Positions 1 through 4,855 of a stretch of 6,160 bases of DNA are shown piece by piece. Origin of the DNA: Phycisphaeraceae bacterium (GTDB taxonomy: Bacteria > Planctomycetota > Phycisphaerae > Phycisphaerales > Phycisphaeraceae); the NCBI GenBank assembly GCA_028281215.1, contig JANQKH010000061.1, positions 1-6,160 on the forward strand, in the 5' to 3' direction. Made by a program: the position numbers and the translations under genes. The notes beneath the pieces were generated by a model. It was not told the origin of the DNA. It ran no database searches and saw only the letters and a list, made by a program, of their open reading frames with translations. Within the stretch, counting starts at the first letter, position 1; each line of letters opens with the position of its first letter.

Positions 1-363
1 TCGCACATTCTTCGCGAGATGGAAGACTTCTGCACCAATGTCGGCATCATCGAACGCGGCGAACTGCAATACATCGGCACCGTCAAGGAAATCATGGAAC
101 GCGCCCGCGGCGGGGTGGCGTTGCAGATCAAAGTCGGCGACCGGGTGATGGCGGCGGTCGATCTGGTTCGCGCGCTGCCCGGCGTGCACGAAGCCGAAGT
201 GATGGATGGCTTCATCCGCACGCTGATCGACCCGGACCGCGTGGACGCCGGCCAGATCGCCCACAAGTTGGTGCAGGAGGAGTATCACCTGATTGCGCTG
301 CAGGAAGAACAGGTCAGCCTGGAAACCGCGTTCATGCGGTTGACTAAGGGCATGGTGCAGTAA
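1..363 (+). CDS. ABC transporter ATP-binding protein, C-terminal part (5' end outside window)
   Basis: This is the last 120 codons of an ABC transporter ATPase, the cytoplasmic subunit that hydrolyses ATP to drive transport. The frame is open from base 1. The first two residues are Ser-His, followed by ILREMEDFCTNVGIIERGEL. This matches the H-loop (switch histidine) and the following beta strand, usually seen as SSH-L-E-E-CD-V-II-G. After it, roughly residues 35-120, comes the C-terminal extension common in drug-export and gliding-type ATPases (CcmA/DrrA/GldA style), ending LETAFMRLTKGMVQ. Walker A, the signature motif and Walker B must lie upstream of the window. The stop is TAA at 361-363. 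No permease gene follows on this strand; the next gene is an unrelated zinc-ribbon protein, so any permease is probably upstream or elsewhere. The family is clear, but the substrate cannot be read from this fragment. Confidence 0.9.
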   Translation, partial: SHILREMEDFCTNVGIIERGELQYIGTVKEIMERARGGVALQIKVGDRVMAAVDLVRALPGVHEAEVMDGFIRTLIDPDRVDAGQIAHKLVQEEYHLIALQEEQVSLETAFMRLTKGMVQ

Positions 364-390
364 TTCGCGGGATCGCCCTATCATTCATTC

Positions 391-834
391 ATGCAATCGC
401 CCCTGCCCGATCAAACTGATCGACTTGGCCAGATGATTGCGTTGCGGCGCATCGTCATCGATGACGATCAGATTGTTCGCTCCGAGTTGGTGTGCAACGG
501 TTGTGATTACAACCTCAAGACGCAGCCGCTTCACGGGGCTTGCCCGGAGTGCGGCGTGGCGGTGACGGAGTCTGTGCTCTATCCGGCACAGCCGAGCGGC
601 GTGCGCAGGTTGTTTGCCAGGGTGATCGATCTGCTGGTATTCCTGACGATCTGGTATTTCTGCACGATTGTCTGTCTGCTGTTTATCTCCGGCGTGATCA
701 TGACCGTGGATTACTACGTGCCTTTCGCGGCGGTCATGCGGGAGCGATATCCCACCACGGCGATGACTGTCTTTCTGCTGCTGCCAACGTTCTTCATCGC
801 CCGGAAAGTTTCAGCGGGGCTGTCGACACGTTGA
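391..834 (+). CDS. small membrane protein with N-terminal zinc ribbon, possibly RDD-related
   Basis: This encodes a 147-residue protein of unknown function. Residues 35-38 (CNGC) and 51-54 (CPEC) form a four-cysteine zinc ribbon. It is of the type (C-x-x-C-[DG]-Y-[ND]-L ... CPECG) that is common at the N-terminus of uncharacterised planctomycete membrane proteins. Two hydrophobic segments follow, about 79-103 and 121-136. The stretch GVRRLFARVIDLLVF (70-84) resembles the start of the RDD membrane family, with Arg before and Asp at the start of the first helix. The usual RDD region after the second helix is absent; the protein stops at 147 with a short basic tail. The start lies 27 bases after the upstream ABC gene. 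There is no good ribosome site: the sequence before ATG is TATCATTCATTC. The codons are typical of the window, so it is probably a real gene. The function is not recognised. Confidence 0.75.
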   Translation: MQSPLPDQTDRLGQMIALRRIVIDDDQIVRSELVCNGCDYNLKTQPLHGACPECGVAVTESVLYPAQPSGVRRLFARVIDLLVFLTIWYFCTIVCLLFISGVIMTVDYYVPFAAVMRERYPTTAMTVFLLLPTFFIARKVSAGLSTR

Positions 835-856
835 CTACATGAGACACCTGCACGTC

Positions 857-886
857 TTGCTGTCCCCTCACGTTGCCACCTACAAT
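857..886 (+). promoter_or_regulatory. putative promoter of the DUF1080 lipoprotein gene
   Basis: TTGCTG (857-862) and TACAAT (881-886) are separated by 18 bases. The -10 matches the sigma-70 consensus at 5 of 6 positions; the -35 matches only in its first three. A transcript beginning near 893 would carry the GGAGG site and the ATG at 909 after a very short leader. This is inferred from pattern only. Confidence 0.4.
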
Positions 887-898
887 CGCGGCAACCAC

Positions 899-903
899 GG
901 AGG
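899..903 (+). promoter_or_regulatory. ribosome binding site fixing the start at 909
   Basis: GGAGG lies five bases before ATG 909. It supports this start over an upstream in-frame TTG at 873, which would add twelve residues ahead of the signal peptide. Confidence 0.75.
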
Positions 904-908
904 CTACC

Positions 909-1634
909 ATGAATCGATTTCCCTTTTCCTTTGCTTGCCTGTTGCTCGTTGTTGCGTCGATCTCCGGCCTCACCGGCTGTGCGGCGTTCGAAAACTGCTG
1001 CGCCGGACCGGATGACGACAACGCCAACGGCAACACCAATCAGGGCGCCAAATCCGACGACACAGTCAGCCTGTTTGACGGCAAAACGCTGGGTAAGTGG
1101 AAGCAGGTGCAGTTCGGCGGCGACGGCGAAGTCGAAATCAAGGACGGCGAACTCACACTCACCATGGGCGAACCGCTAACCGGTGTGACCTGGCAAGGTG
1201 AGGTGCCTGCAAAGATCAACTACGAGATCAGCCTCGAAGCGCAACGGGCGCAGGGCACGGATTTCTTCCTGGGTTTGACGGTGCCGGTCAACGATAAACC
1301 GATCACCCTCGTACTCGGTGGTTGGGGCGGCGGCGTGTGCGGCCTGTCCAGTCTCGACAGTTTCGACGCCTCGGAGAATGAAACCACGCAATACATCGAA
1401 TTCAAAAATGAACAGTGGTACAAAGTGCGCATGCGCGTGATGGAAAAGTCGATCACTGTCTGGCTTGACGGCAAGGAACTGTTTGAATGTGACACACAAG
1501 GCCGACAGATCGGCATTCGCCCCGAAGTCGAACTGAGTGTACCGCTGGGGCTCACGTCGTTTCAGACGGTGGCGAAGTACCGGAACATCAAGTTGAAAAA
1601 GATCGATCCGGCCACGGTGAAAAAGACCGACTAA
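909..1634 (+). CDS. DUF1080 (3-keto-disaccharide hydrolase-like) lipoprotein
   Basis: This encodes a 241-residue exported lipoprotein. The signal peptide is MNRF followed by a hydrophobic core (about residues 8-20) and the lipobox LTGC, with lipidation expected at Cys24. A low-complexity Asp/Asn/Gly linker follows (about 33-51), containing an unusual CC pair at 30-31. The rest, from VSLFDGKTLGKWK (53-65) to about 230, has the look of the DUF1080 family (PF06439), a beta-sandwich with a concanavalin-like fold. The markers are LFDGKTL-W, the EIKDGELTL strand, and the late block QWYKVRMRVMEKSITVWLDG. DUF1080 proteins are abundant in planctomycetes and some act on 3-keto-glycosides, so a role in carbohydrate handling at the cell envelope is plausible but unproven here. 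The start is set by GGAGG five bases upstream. It stands alone on the plus strand and converges with the GH2-like gene. Confidence 0.87.
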   Translation: MNRFPFSFACLLLVVASISGLTGCAAFENCCAGPDDDNANGNTNQGAKSDDTVSLFDGKTLGKWKQVQFGGDGEVEIKDGELTLTMGEPLTGVTWQGEVPAKINYEISLEAQRAQGTDFFLGLTVPVNDKPITLVLGGWGGGVCGLSSLDSFDASENETTQYIEFKNEQWYKVRMRVMEKSITVWLDGKELFECDTQGRQIGIRPEVELSVPLGLTSFQTVAKYRNIKLKKIDPATVKKTD

Positions 1635-1661
1635 TCAGCGTGGAGGGAATGGTCACGGATG

Positions 1662-1701
1662 AAAATAACCCGCGCTGCAACAGAATGTGTCACAACGCGG
1701 G
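1662..1701 (-). terminator. hairpin with U-rich tail, likely terminator for the minus-strand GH2-like gene
   Basis: CCCGCG (1669-1674) pairs with CGCGGG (1696-1701). Further inner pairs (TG/CA and ACA/TGT) close a five-base loop at 1683-1687. Read on the minus strand, the stem is followed by TTATTTTC, as in an intrinsic terminator. On the plus strand no T run follows. It lies about 95 bases beyond the minus-strand stop codon and 34 bases beyond the plus-strand one. Confidence 0.5.
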
Positions 1702-1760
1702 CTTCCGGGGGCGAAGTTGAAGGTCAGCACCAAGCAGACCACTGAATGCTAACACGGAAC

Positions 1761-1781
1761 AGGTTCCTGTCAACCTTTTTT
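1761..1781 (+). terminator. weak hairpin plus T6, possible plus-strand terminator
   Basis: AGGTT (1761-1765) pairs with AACCT (1772-1776) around a six-base loop and runs straight into six T residues (1776-1781). The stem is only five pairs. An overlapping alternative fold (GGAA 1756-1759 with TTCC 1764-1767) exists. It could end transcription from the DUF1080 gene, but the stem is weak. Confidence 0.3.
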
Positions 1782-1795
1782 CAACGATCACATTG

Positions 1796-2581
1796 TCAAG
1801 CCGCCGCGGGATCCGGCGATTGTTTGCCTGGAATGCGACGGAAAATGTTTCGCGTCGGATCAAGGCTGCGAATGCAATACGTCATGCGTTCGGTGTATCG
1901 ACCCAAGTGACCAACGTACCAACCCGCCAGGCTTGGATGGCCGGACAGGCGGTCGATCTGATCCGCCACGATCGCTTCAGGTCGTCCTTCATTGTCGACC
2001 GGTACACACTGGACCAAAAGAATGCCGGCGCGATCAGCCGCGTCGTACAACACATCAGGCCCCCAATGACCGCGGACGATCATGAGCGAATCGCCGGACA
2101 CCGGAAGTAGGTGGCGCTCATCGATCAGATCAACCGGGATCACGGCGGTGATCGAACACTCCTCGCCGTTAACCATCAACACGGAAGGGTCGCGCGGCGC
2201 GCGACGGCGCACCGATGTCAAACCAACCGAGCCGTCCCATTCGTCCACCAGTTCGTTGTCGGCAATGAGACTGGCTTTGAGGTCATACAGCGGTTGGTCG
2301 CCCATGTTCGCCGGCCACCAACGTTGCGGCTGAACGATGTCCATGCGAATGCGATGGTGCTCCGTCGTTGGATCGATCCGAACCAACTGTTCGTCGTGAA
2401 ACCCTTCGCTGGTGTTGACTTCCAGGAGCACGTACAAATCGCGCGCAAAAGATACAGGTTGATCGAACAGCGGCAACGGCGGTTGCAGTTGCACGGCCAT
2501 TTCAATCACAGCCTGTTCCTTGTCAACGTAGCGTACGAGAGGGCGAACCGAATCGAGGTGATATTGCGTCGAAGCGTTCAT
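1796..2581 (-). CDS. compact glycoside hydrolase family 2-like protein lacking the catalytic NE motif
   Basis: This encodes a 261-residue protein resembling the middle of GH2 enzymes (beta-mannosidase/galactosidase type). Residues about 12-125 look like the Ig-like domain: RWWPANMGDQPLYDLKA (87-103), then VDEWDGSVGLTSVR (112-125). Residues about 130-248 follow the first half of the TIM barrel: MVNGEECSITAVIPVDLI (136-153), RGHWGPDVLYDAADRAGILL (170-189), HPSLAGWY (215-222) and LDPTR (240-244). GH2 enzymes have W-x-G-N-E after HPS, where Glu is the acid/base residue. Here the line reads WYVGHLGR, so that Glu is missing, and the barrel half carrying the nucleophile is absent. Known GH2 enzymes are usually 600 residues or more, and the N-terminal jelly roll is also missing. 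No signal peptide is seen. The start is supported by GGAG (2590-2593) eight bases upstream and a TATAAT box. It probably binds sugar or protein rather than cleaving glycosides, or is a relic. Confidence 0.72.
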   Translation of the reverse strand: MNASTQYHLDSVRPLVRYVDKEQAVIEMAVQLQPPLPLFDQPVSFARDLYVLLEVNTSEGFHDEQLVRIDPTTEHHRIRMDIVQPQRWWPANMGDQPLYDLKASLIADNELVDEWDGSVGLTSVRRRAPRDPSVLMVNGEECSITAVIPVDLIDERHLLPVSGDSLMIVRGHWGPDVLYDAADRAGILLVQCVPVDNEGRPEAIVADQIDRLSGHPSLAGWYVGHLGRYTERMTYCIRSLDPTRNIFRRIPGKQSPDPAAA

Positions 2582-2607
2582 GGTGCTGTCTCCGCTCTAT
2601 TCAATTA

Positions 2608-2613
2608 ATTATA
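2608..2613 (-). promoter_or_regulatory. -10 box (TATAAT) for the GH2-like gene
   Basis: The minus strand reads TATAAT here, a perfect sigma-70 -10 match, 26 bases before the start codon and 14 before the GGAG ribosome site. No good -35 lies at the usual distance; the minus strand near 2631-2636 reads GGATCA. Activation or an operator at the adjacent palindrome is possible. Confidence 0.45.
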
Positions 2614-2618
2614 CGGTT

Positions 2619-2628
2619 CGAGGCCTCG
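2619..2628. repeat. perfect 10-bp palindrome beside the -10 box
   Basis: CGAGGCCTCG is perfectly self-complementary and sits in the spacer just upstream of the minus-strand TATAAT box, where a repressor or activator could act. Its core GAGGCCT recurs at 2668-2674. It is a candidate operator by position only. Confidence 0.3.
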
Positions 2629-2653
2629 GTTGATCCGCGTTCAGCAAGCGAAT

Positions 2654-2679
2654 CGGTAAAAAAACATGAGGCCTTACCG
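2654..2679. repeat. inverted repeat CGGTAA / TTACCG
   Basis: CGGTAA (2654-2659) and TTACCG (2674-2679) are exact inverted copies separated by 14 bases that include a run of A. This could be a protein-binding dyad or a weak hairpin. There is no U tract, so it does not look like a terminator. Confidence 0.3.
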
Positions 2680-2687
2680 GACCGTGG

Positions 2688-2700
2688 GATTCCGGGAATC
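2688..2700. repeat. 13-base palindrome GATTCC-G-GGAATC
   Basis: Six-base arms are exactly complementary around a single central G. It lies midway in the divergent region and is the clearest dyad there. A binding site is possible, but no known regulator motif is recognised. Confidence 0.35.
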
Positions 2701-2800
2701 GGGCCCTCCGTTTTATCGGGCACCGTTTCAAATACTGATACGCACGTTTGCAGGAAATGCACGGTCGATTCAGCCTAAATGTGAAATTGGTCAAGTCGCG

Positions 2801-2823
2801 ATGCAGTGCATGGCGCACGCGCC
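2801..2823. repeat. two abutting palindromes upstream of the cupin gene
   Basis: ATGCA-G-TGCAT (2801-2811) is followed without a gap by GGCGC-AC-GCGCC (2812-2823). Both have exact five-base arms. They lie 60-90 bases before the extended -10 of the cupin gene, a position suited to an activator or repressor. Confidence 0.3.
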
Positions 2824-2883
2824 GTGTTGAATGCGAAGGCAAAAACAAAGCTGTCCGCTGATGCAGTGGCGGTCGGCGCATCG

Positions 2884-2892
2884 TGCTATCAT
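2884..2892 (+). promoter_or_regulatory. possible extended -10 promoter for the cupin gene
   Basis: TGCTATCAT reads as TGn plus a -10 hexamer with 5 of 6 matches. If used, transcription would begin near 2899 and the first usable ATG would be 2903 or 2915, not 2891. No -35 is evident. Confidence 0.25.
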
Positions 2893-3283
2893 GTCGAAAC
2901 GAATGACATCGACCATGCCAACTTCCACAAACGCCACAACCTCCAAACGCTACACGTTGACGCACATGGCTGACATTGCGCCGACGCCCTGCCCCTGCGG
3001 CAGCGCCAAGCGCGCGTTTGTCGACGATCCTGAACAAACTGCCTCAATGCACGTCACGCAGATCAAAGCGGACTCCATCGTGCACTATCACAAGCACATG
3101 ACCGAGTTGTATTACGTCCTTGAAGGCGAAGGCGTCATGGAACTGGACGGCGATGAACATCCGGTTAAGCCCGGCTCGGCAATCATGATCAAACCGTTCT
3201 GTCGACATCGCGCAGTCGGCGAATTAACAATGTTGATCGTGCCGATTCCAGCCTTCGACCCCGACGACGAATGGTTCGACTAG
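2891..3283 (+). CDS. single-domain cupin protein with N-terminal CPCG motif
   Basis: This encodes a protein of about 130 residues, a small metal-binding beta-barrel of the cupin superfamily. Numbered from the ATG at 2891, His65-x-His67, Glu72 and Gly79 fit cupin motif 1 (HxH-x4-E-x6-G). Gly95, Pro102 and His106 fit motif 2, giving a 3-His/1-Glu metal site. Ahead of the barrel is TPCPCGSAKRAF (32-43), a Cys-Pro-Cys-Gly block that recurs in uncharacterised cupins as I recall the family. The end, PAFDPDDEWFD, also looks family-typical. No signal peptide is seen, so it is probably cytoplasmic. The start is uncertain: ATGs at 2891, 2903 and 2915 all lack a Shine-Dalgarno site. It heads a probable run with the PH-domain gene 65 bases downstream. 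The substrate or reaction cannot be told from the fold. Confidence 0.82.
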   Translation: MSKRMTSTMPTSTNATTSKRYTLTHMADIAPTPCPCGSAKRAFVDDPEQTASMHVTQIKADSIVHYHKHMTELYYVLEGEGVMELDGDEHPVKPGSAIMIKPFCRHRAVGELTMLIVPIPAFDPDDEWFD

Positions 3284-3335
3284 AATTCGCCTCGATCGTC
3301 GAACGACTTACACCCACTGAAACCACAACGATTCT

Positions 3336-3341
3336 GGGGAA
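3336..3341 (+). promoter_or_regulatory. ribosome binding site fixing the start at 3349
   Basis: GGGGAA lies seven bases before ATG 3349. It favours this start over the in-frame ATG at 3271, which overlaps the cupin gene and would add 26 residues unlike the family. Confidence 0.55.
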
Positions 3342-3348
3342 CACGATC

Positions 3349-3834
3349 ATGGGATACATTGACGAGAATCTGAGTCAGGGCGAAGAGATCATCTTCCTCA
3401 CCAAACGCCACTGGGTGAACCGCATGGGCTGGCCGACCATCTTTGTGTTGGTCGGCGTCGGTTTTCTCTTCCTCCGCACGCTCTTTGAGAATCCATCGGC
3501 TTTTCTCAACTACATCGGGTGGGGATTGATCGGGCTCGGCGTCGTGATGTACGGCATCCTCACGTTGCTCAACAACACTGTTGAAATCGGCGTCACCAAC
3601 AAACGCGTCATTATTAAGACCGGTCTTGTGCGGCGAAATACGCACGAAGTCATCCTGCAAAAGGTGGAATCGATCAGCGTCGATCAGACCGTGTTCGGCC
3701 GAGTGTTTAATTACGGCACATTGTTGATCACCGGCTCTGGTGGTTCGAGTGAACCGTACACCAACATCGCCAAACCGCTGGCGTTCAAATCACACGTGCA
3801 CAAGGTGGTTGAAAAACTGGACGACGGCGATTGA
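3349..3834 (+). CDS. bacterial PH domain (bPH2/YdbS-like) membrane protein
   Basis: This encodes a 161-residue inner-membrane protein. The N-terminal segment MGYIDENLSQGEEIIFLTKRHW is the usual lead-in of this family. Two membrane helices follow at about 29-46 and 55-74. A cytoplasmic bacterial pleckstrin-homology domain (PF03703 type) then runs from about 79 to 157: the TNKRVIIKTGLVRR block (83-96), EVILQKVESISVDQTVFGRVFNYGT (100-124) and a final helix. Such proteins are widespread, and their molecular role is mostly unknown. The start is supported by GGGGAA seven bases upstream. It sits 65 bases after the cupin gene and 37 bases before the prenyltransferase gene on the same strand, so cotranscription is likely. 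The family call is firm; the function is open. Confidence 0.87.
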   Translation: MGYIDENLSQGEEIIFLTKRHWVNRMGWPTIFVLVGVGFLFLRTLFENPSAFLNYIGWGLIGLGVVMYGILTLLNNTVEIGVTNKRVIIKTGLVRRNTHEVILQKVESISVDQTVFGRVFNYGTLLITGSGGSSEPYTNIAKPLAFKSHVHKVVEKLDDGD

Positions 3835-3866
3835 TTCGCCTGCTGCCCAACATGATCGCTACACTT

Positions 3867-3876
3867 GTCACGTGAC
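3867..3876. repeat. 10-bp palindrome over the prenyltransferase start codon
   Basis: GTCACGTGAC is perfectly self-complementary and contains the GTG start at 3872-3874. With no loop it cannot form a hairpin, so any role would be as a DNA-binding site. It may well be chance. Confidence 0.2.
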
Positions 3877-4828
3877 TGTCGCGAAGACCAATGCCCAGCC
3901 TGCCGACCACGTCGAGCCTGTCACCGGCTTCGTCGCGCGATTGCGGTTGCTCGCGGCGGATATCAAGATCAGCCACACCGTGTTCGCGTTACCGTTCGCG
4001 CTGTTGGCCACGTTTCTCGCCGCGGACTTCGGCGACGGGCAAGGGCGCGCAAGCGTACCCGGTTGGGAGACGATCGTGTTGATCGTTGTCTGCATGGTGT
4101 TGGCTCGAACGATGGCCATGGCGGCCAACCGTTGGGCCGATGCTCGAATTGATGCCGACAACCCGCGCACTGCCCGCCGTGCAGTGCCCAGCGGCAAACT
4201 CAGTGCAACGTACATGCTCAGCGTGGCGATTCTCTGCGCCGGCCTGTTTATGGCGGCGTGTTCCGGGTTCTGGTTGTTTGACAACAACGCCTGGCCGGTG
4301 CTGCTTGCACCTGGTGTCGCGGCGTTTCTGGTCGGGTACAGTTTTACCAAGCGGTTCACCTGGCTTTGTCATCTCTATCTGGGCGCCGCGCTGGCGATCA
4401 GTCCGCTCGCCGCGTGTATCGCGGTGAATCCCAATTATCTCACCCAACCTGAACCATATCTGCTCGCCGGGATGGTGATGTGCTGGGTCGCTGGTTTCGA
4501 TGTGATTTATGCGCTTCAGGATGTCGCCGTCGATCGCGAGGACGGCATTCATTCGATGCCGGCGAATCTGGGTGAGTCCACAGCATTGTGGATCAGTCGA
4601 TTCCTGCACGCGGTATGCCTCGCCACACTCATCGTGTTGACCGCGTTGAGCGAACAGTTGGGAATTGGATTTCGAATCGGGATCGCGCTTGCGGCGGCCT
4701 TGCTCTTGCTCGAACACGCACTTGTCTGGCGAAGCAAAACCAATCACATCGACCTGGCGTTCTTCACAGTCAATGGCGTGATCAGCCTGGTTCTTGGCGG
4801 CGCGGGCATTGTTGACATCTTGCGGTAG
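3872..4828 (+). CDS. ubiA: UbiA-family prenyltransferase (4-hydroxybenzoate polyprenyltransferase-like)
   Basis: This encodes a 318-residue integral membrane enzyme of the UbiA superfamily, which attaches a polyprenyl chain from its diphosphate to an aromatic acid during quinone synthesis. The first Asp-rich motif is N86-R-W-A-D90-A-R-I-D94, followed by NPRTARRAVPSG (97-108). The second is FDVIYALQDVAVDREDG (209-225), with D210, D217 and D221 expected to bind Mg-diphosphate. About eight or nine hydrophobic helices fill the rest, and the length is normal. The ALQD version of motif 2 fits the bacterial UbiA-like group that includes prenyltransferases of the futalosine menaquinone route (MqnP), so a menaquinone role is as likely as ubiquinone. 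The start is GTG 3872, the only plausible in-frame start near the N-terminus; it lacks a ribosome site. It is probably cotranscribed with the PH-domain gene. No other quinone gene is visible. Confidence 0.9.
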   Translation: MTVAKTNAQPADHVEPVTGFVARLRLLAADIKISHTVFALPFALLATFLAADFGDGQGRASVPGWETIVLIVVCMVLARTMAMAANRWADARIDADNPRTARRAVPSGKLSATYMLSVAILCAGLFMAACSGFWLFDNNAWPVLLAPGVAAFLVGYSFTKRFTWLCHLYLGAALAISPLAACIAVNPNYLTQPEPYLLAGMVMCWVAGFDVIYALQDVAVDREDGIHSMPANLGESTALWISRFLHAVCLATLIVLTALSEQLGIGFRIGIALAAALLLLEHALVWRSKTNHIDLAFFTVNGVISLVLGGAGIVDILR

Positions 4829-4855
4829 TAAATCGACTGAAAGCGATGCCGCGCG

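Larger units (their letters stand above)
2582..2890. other. divergent intergenic control region
   Basis: This 309-base stretch lies between the divergent GH2-like and cupin genes. I see no convincing gene in it. It holds a ribosome site and -10 box for the minus-strand gene, a possible extended -10 for the plus-strand gene, and several short palindromes listed separately. Its A+T-rich patches near 2600 and 2660 suit promoter DNA. Confidence 0.6.

Noticed and set aside
1635..1795. Possible remaining GH2 coding sequence downstream of the minus-strand stop
   Set aside because: Reading past the stop in the same frame gives no GH2-like residues, so there is no sign of a simple nonsense mutation in a longer gene.
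2111..2608. 165-codon open frame on the plus strand opposite the GH2-like gene
   Set aside because: The translation has no domain, while the opposite strand carries clear GH2 landmarks plus a ribosome site and -10 box.
2641..2830. Palindromes considered as CRISPR repeats or a small RNA gene
   Set aside because: The dyads differ from one another, are irregularly spaced and have no terminator-like hairpin with a U tract.
2609..3037. 142-codon open frame on the minus strand across the divergent region
   Set aside because: Arg/Cys/His-rich translation with no recognisable domain. It overlaps the cupin coding start and the promoter region, so it looks like a shadow frame.
3271..3348. Upstream ATG extending the PH-domain gene by 26 residues
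   Set aside because: It overlaps the cupin gene and adds sequence unlike the family. The ATG at 3349 has GGGGAA at good spacing and begins with the typical N-terminus.
3740..3871. Upstream ATG extending the prenyltransferase by 44 residues
   Set aside because: The extra segment lies within the PH-domain coding region in another frame and is Arg/Thr/Trp-rich, unlike UbiA N-termini.
3989..4747. 252-codon open frame on the minus strand opposite the prenyltransferase
   Set aside because: Highly charged, His/Arg/Gln-rich translation typical of antisense to a membrane protein. The plus strand has both UbiA motifs.
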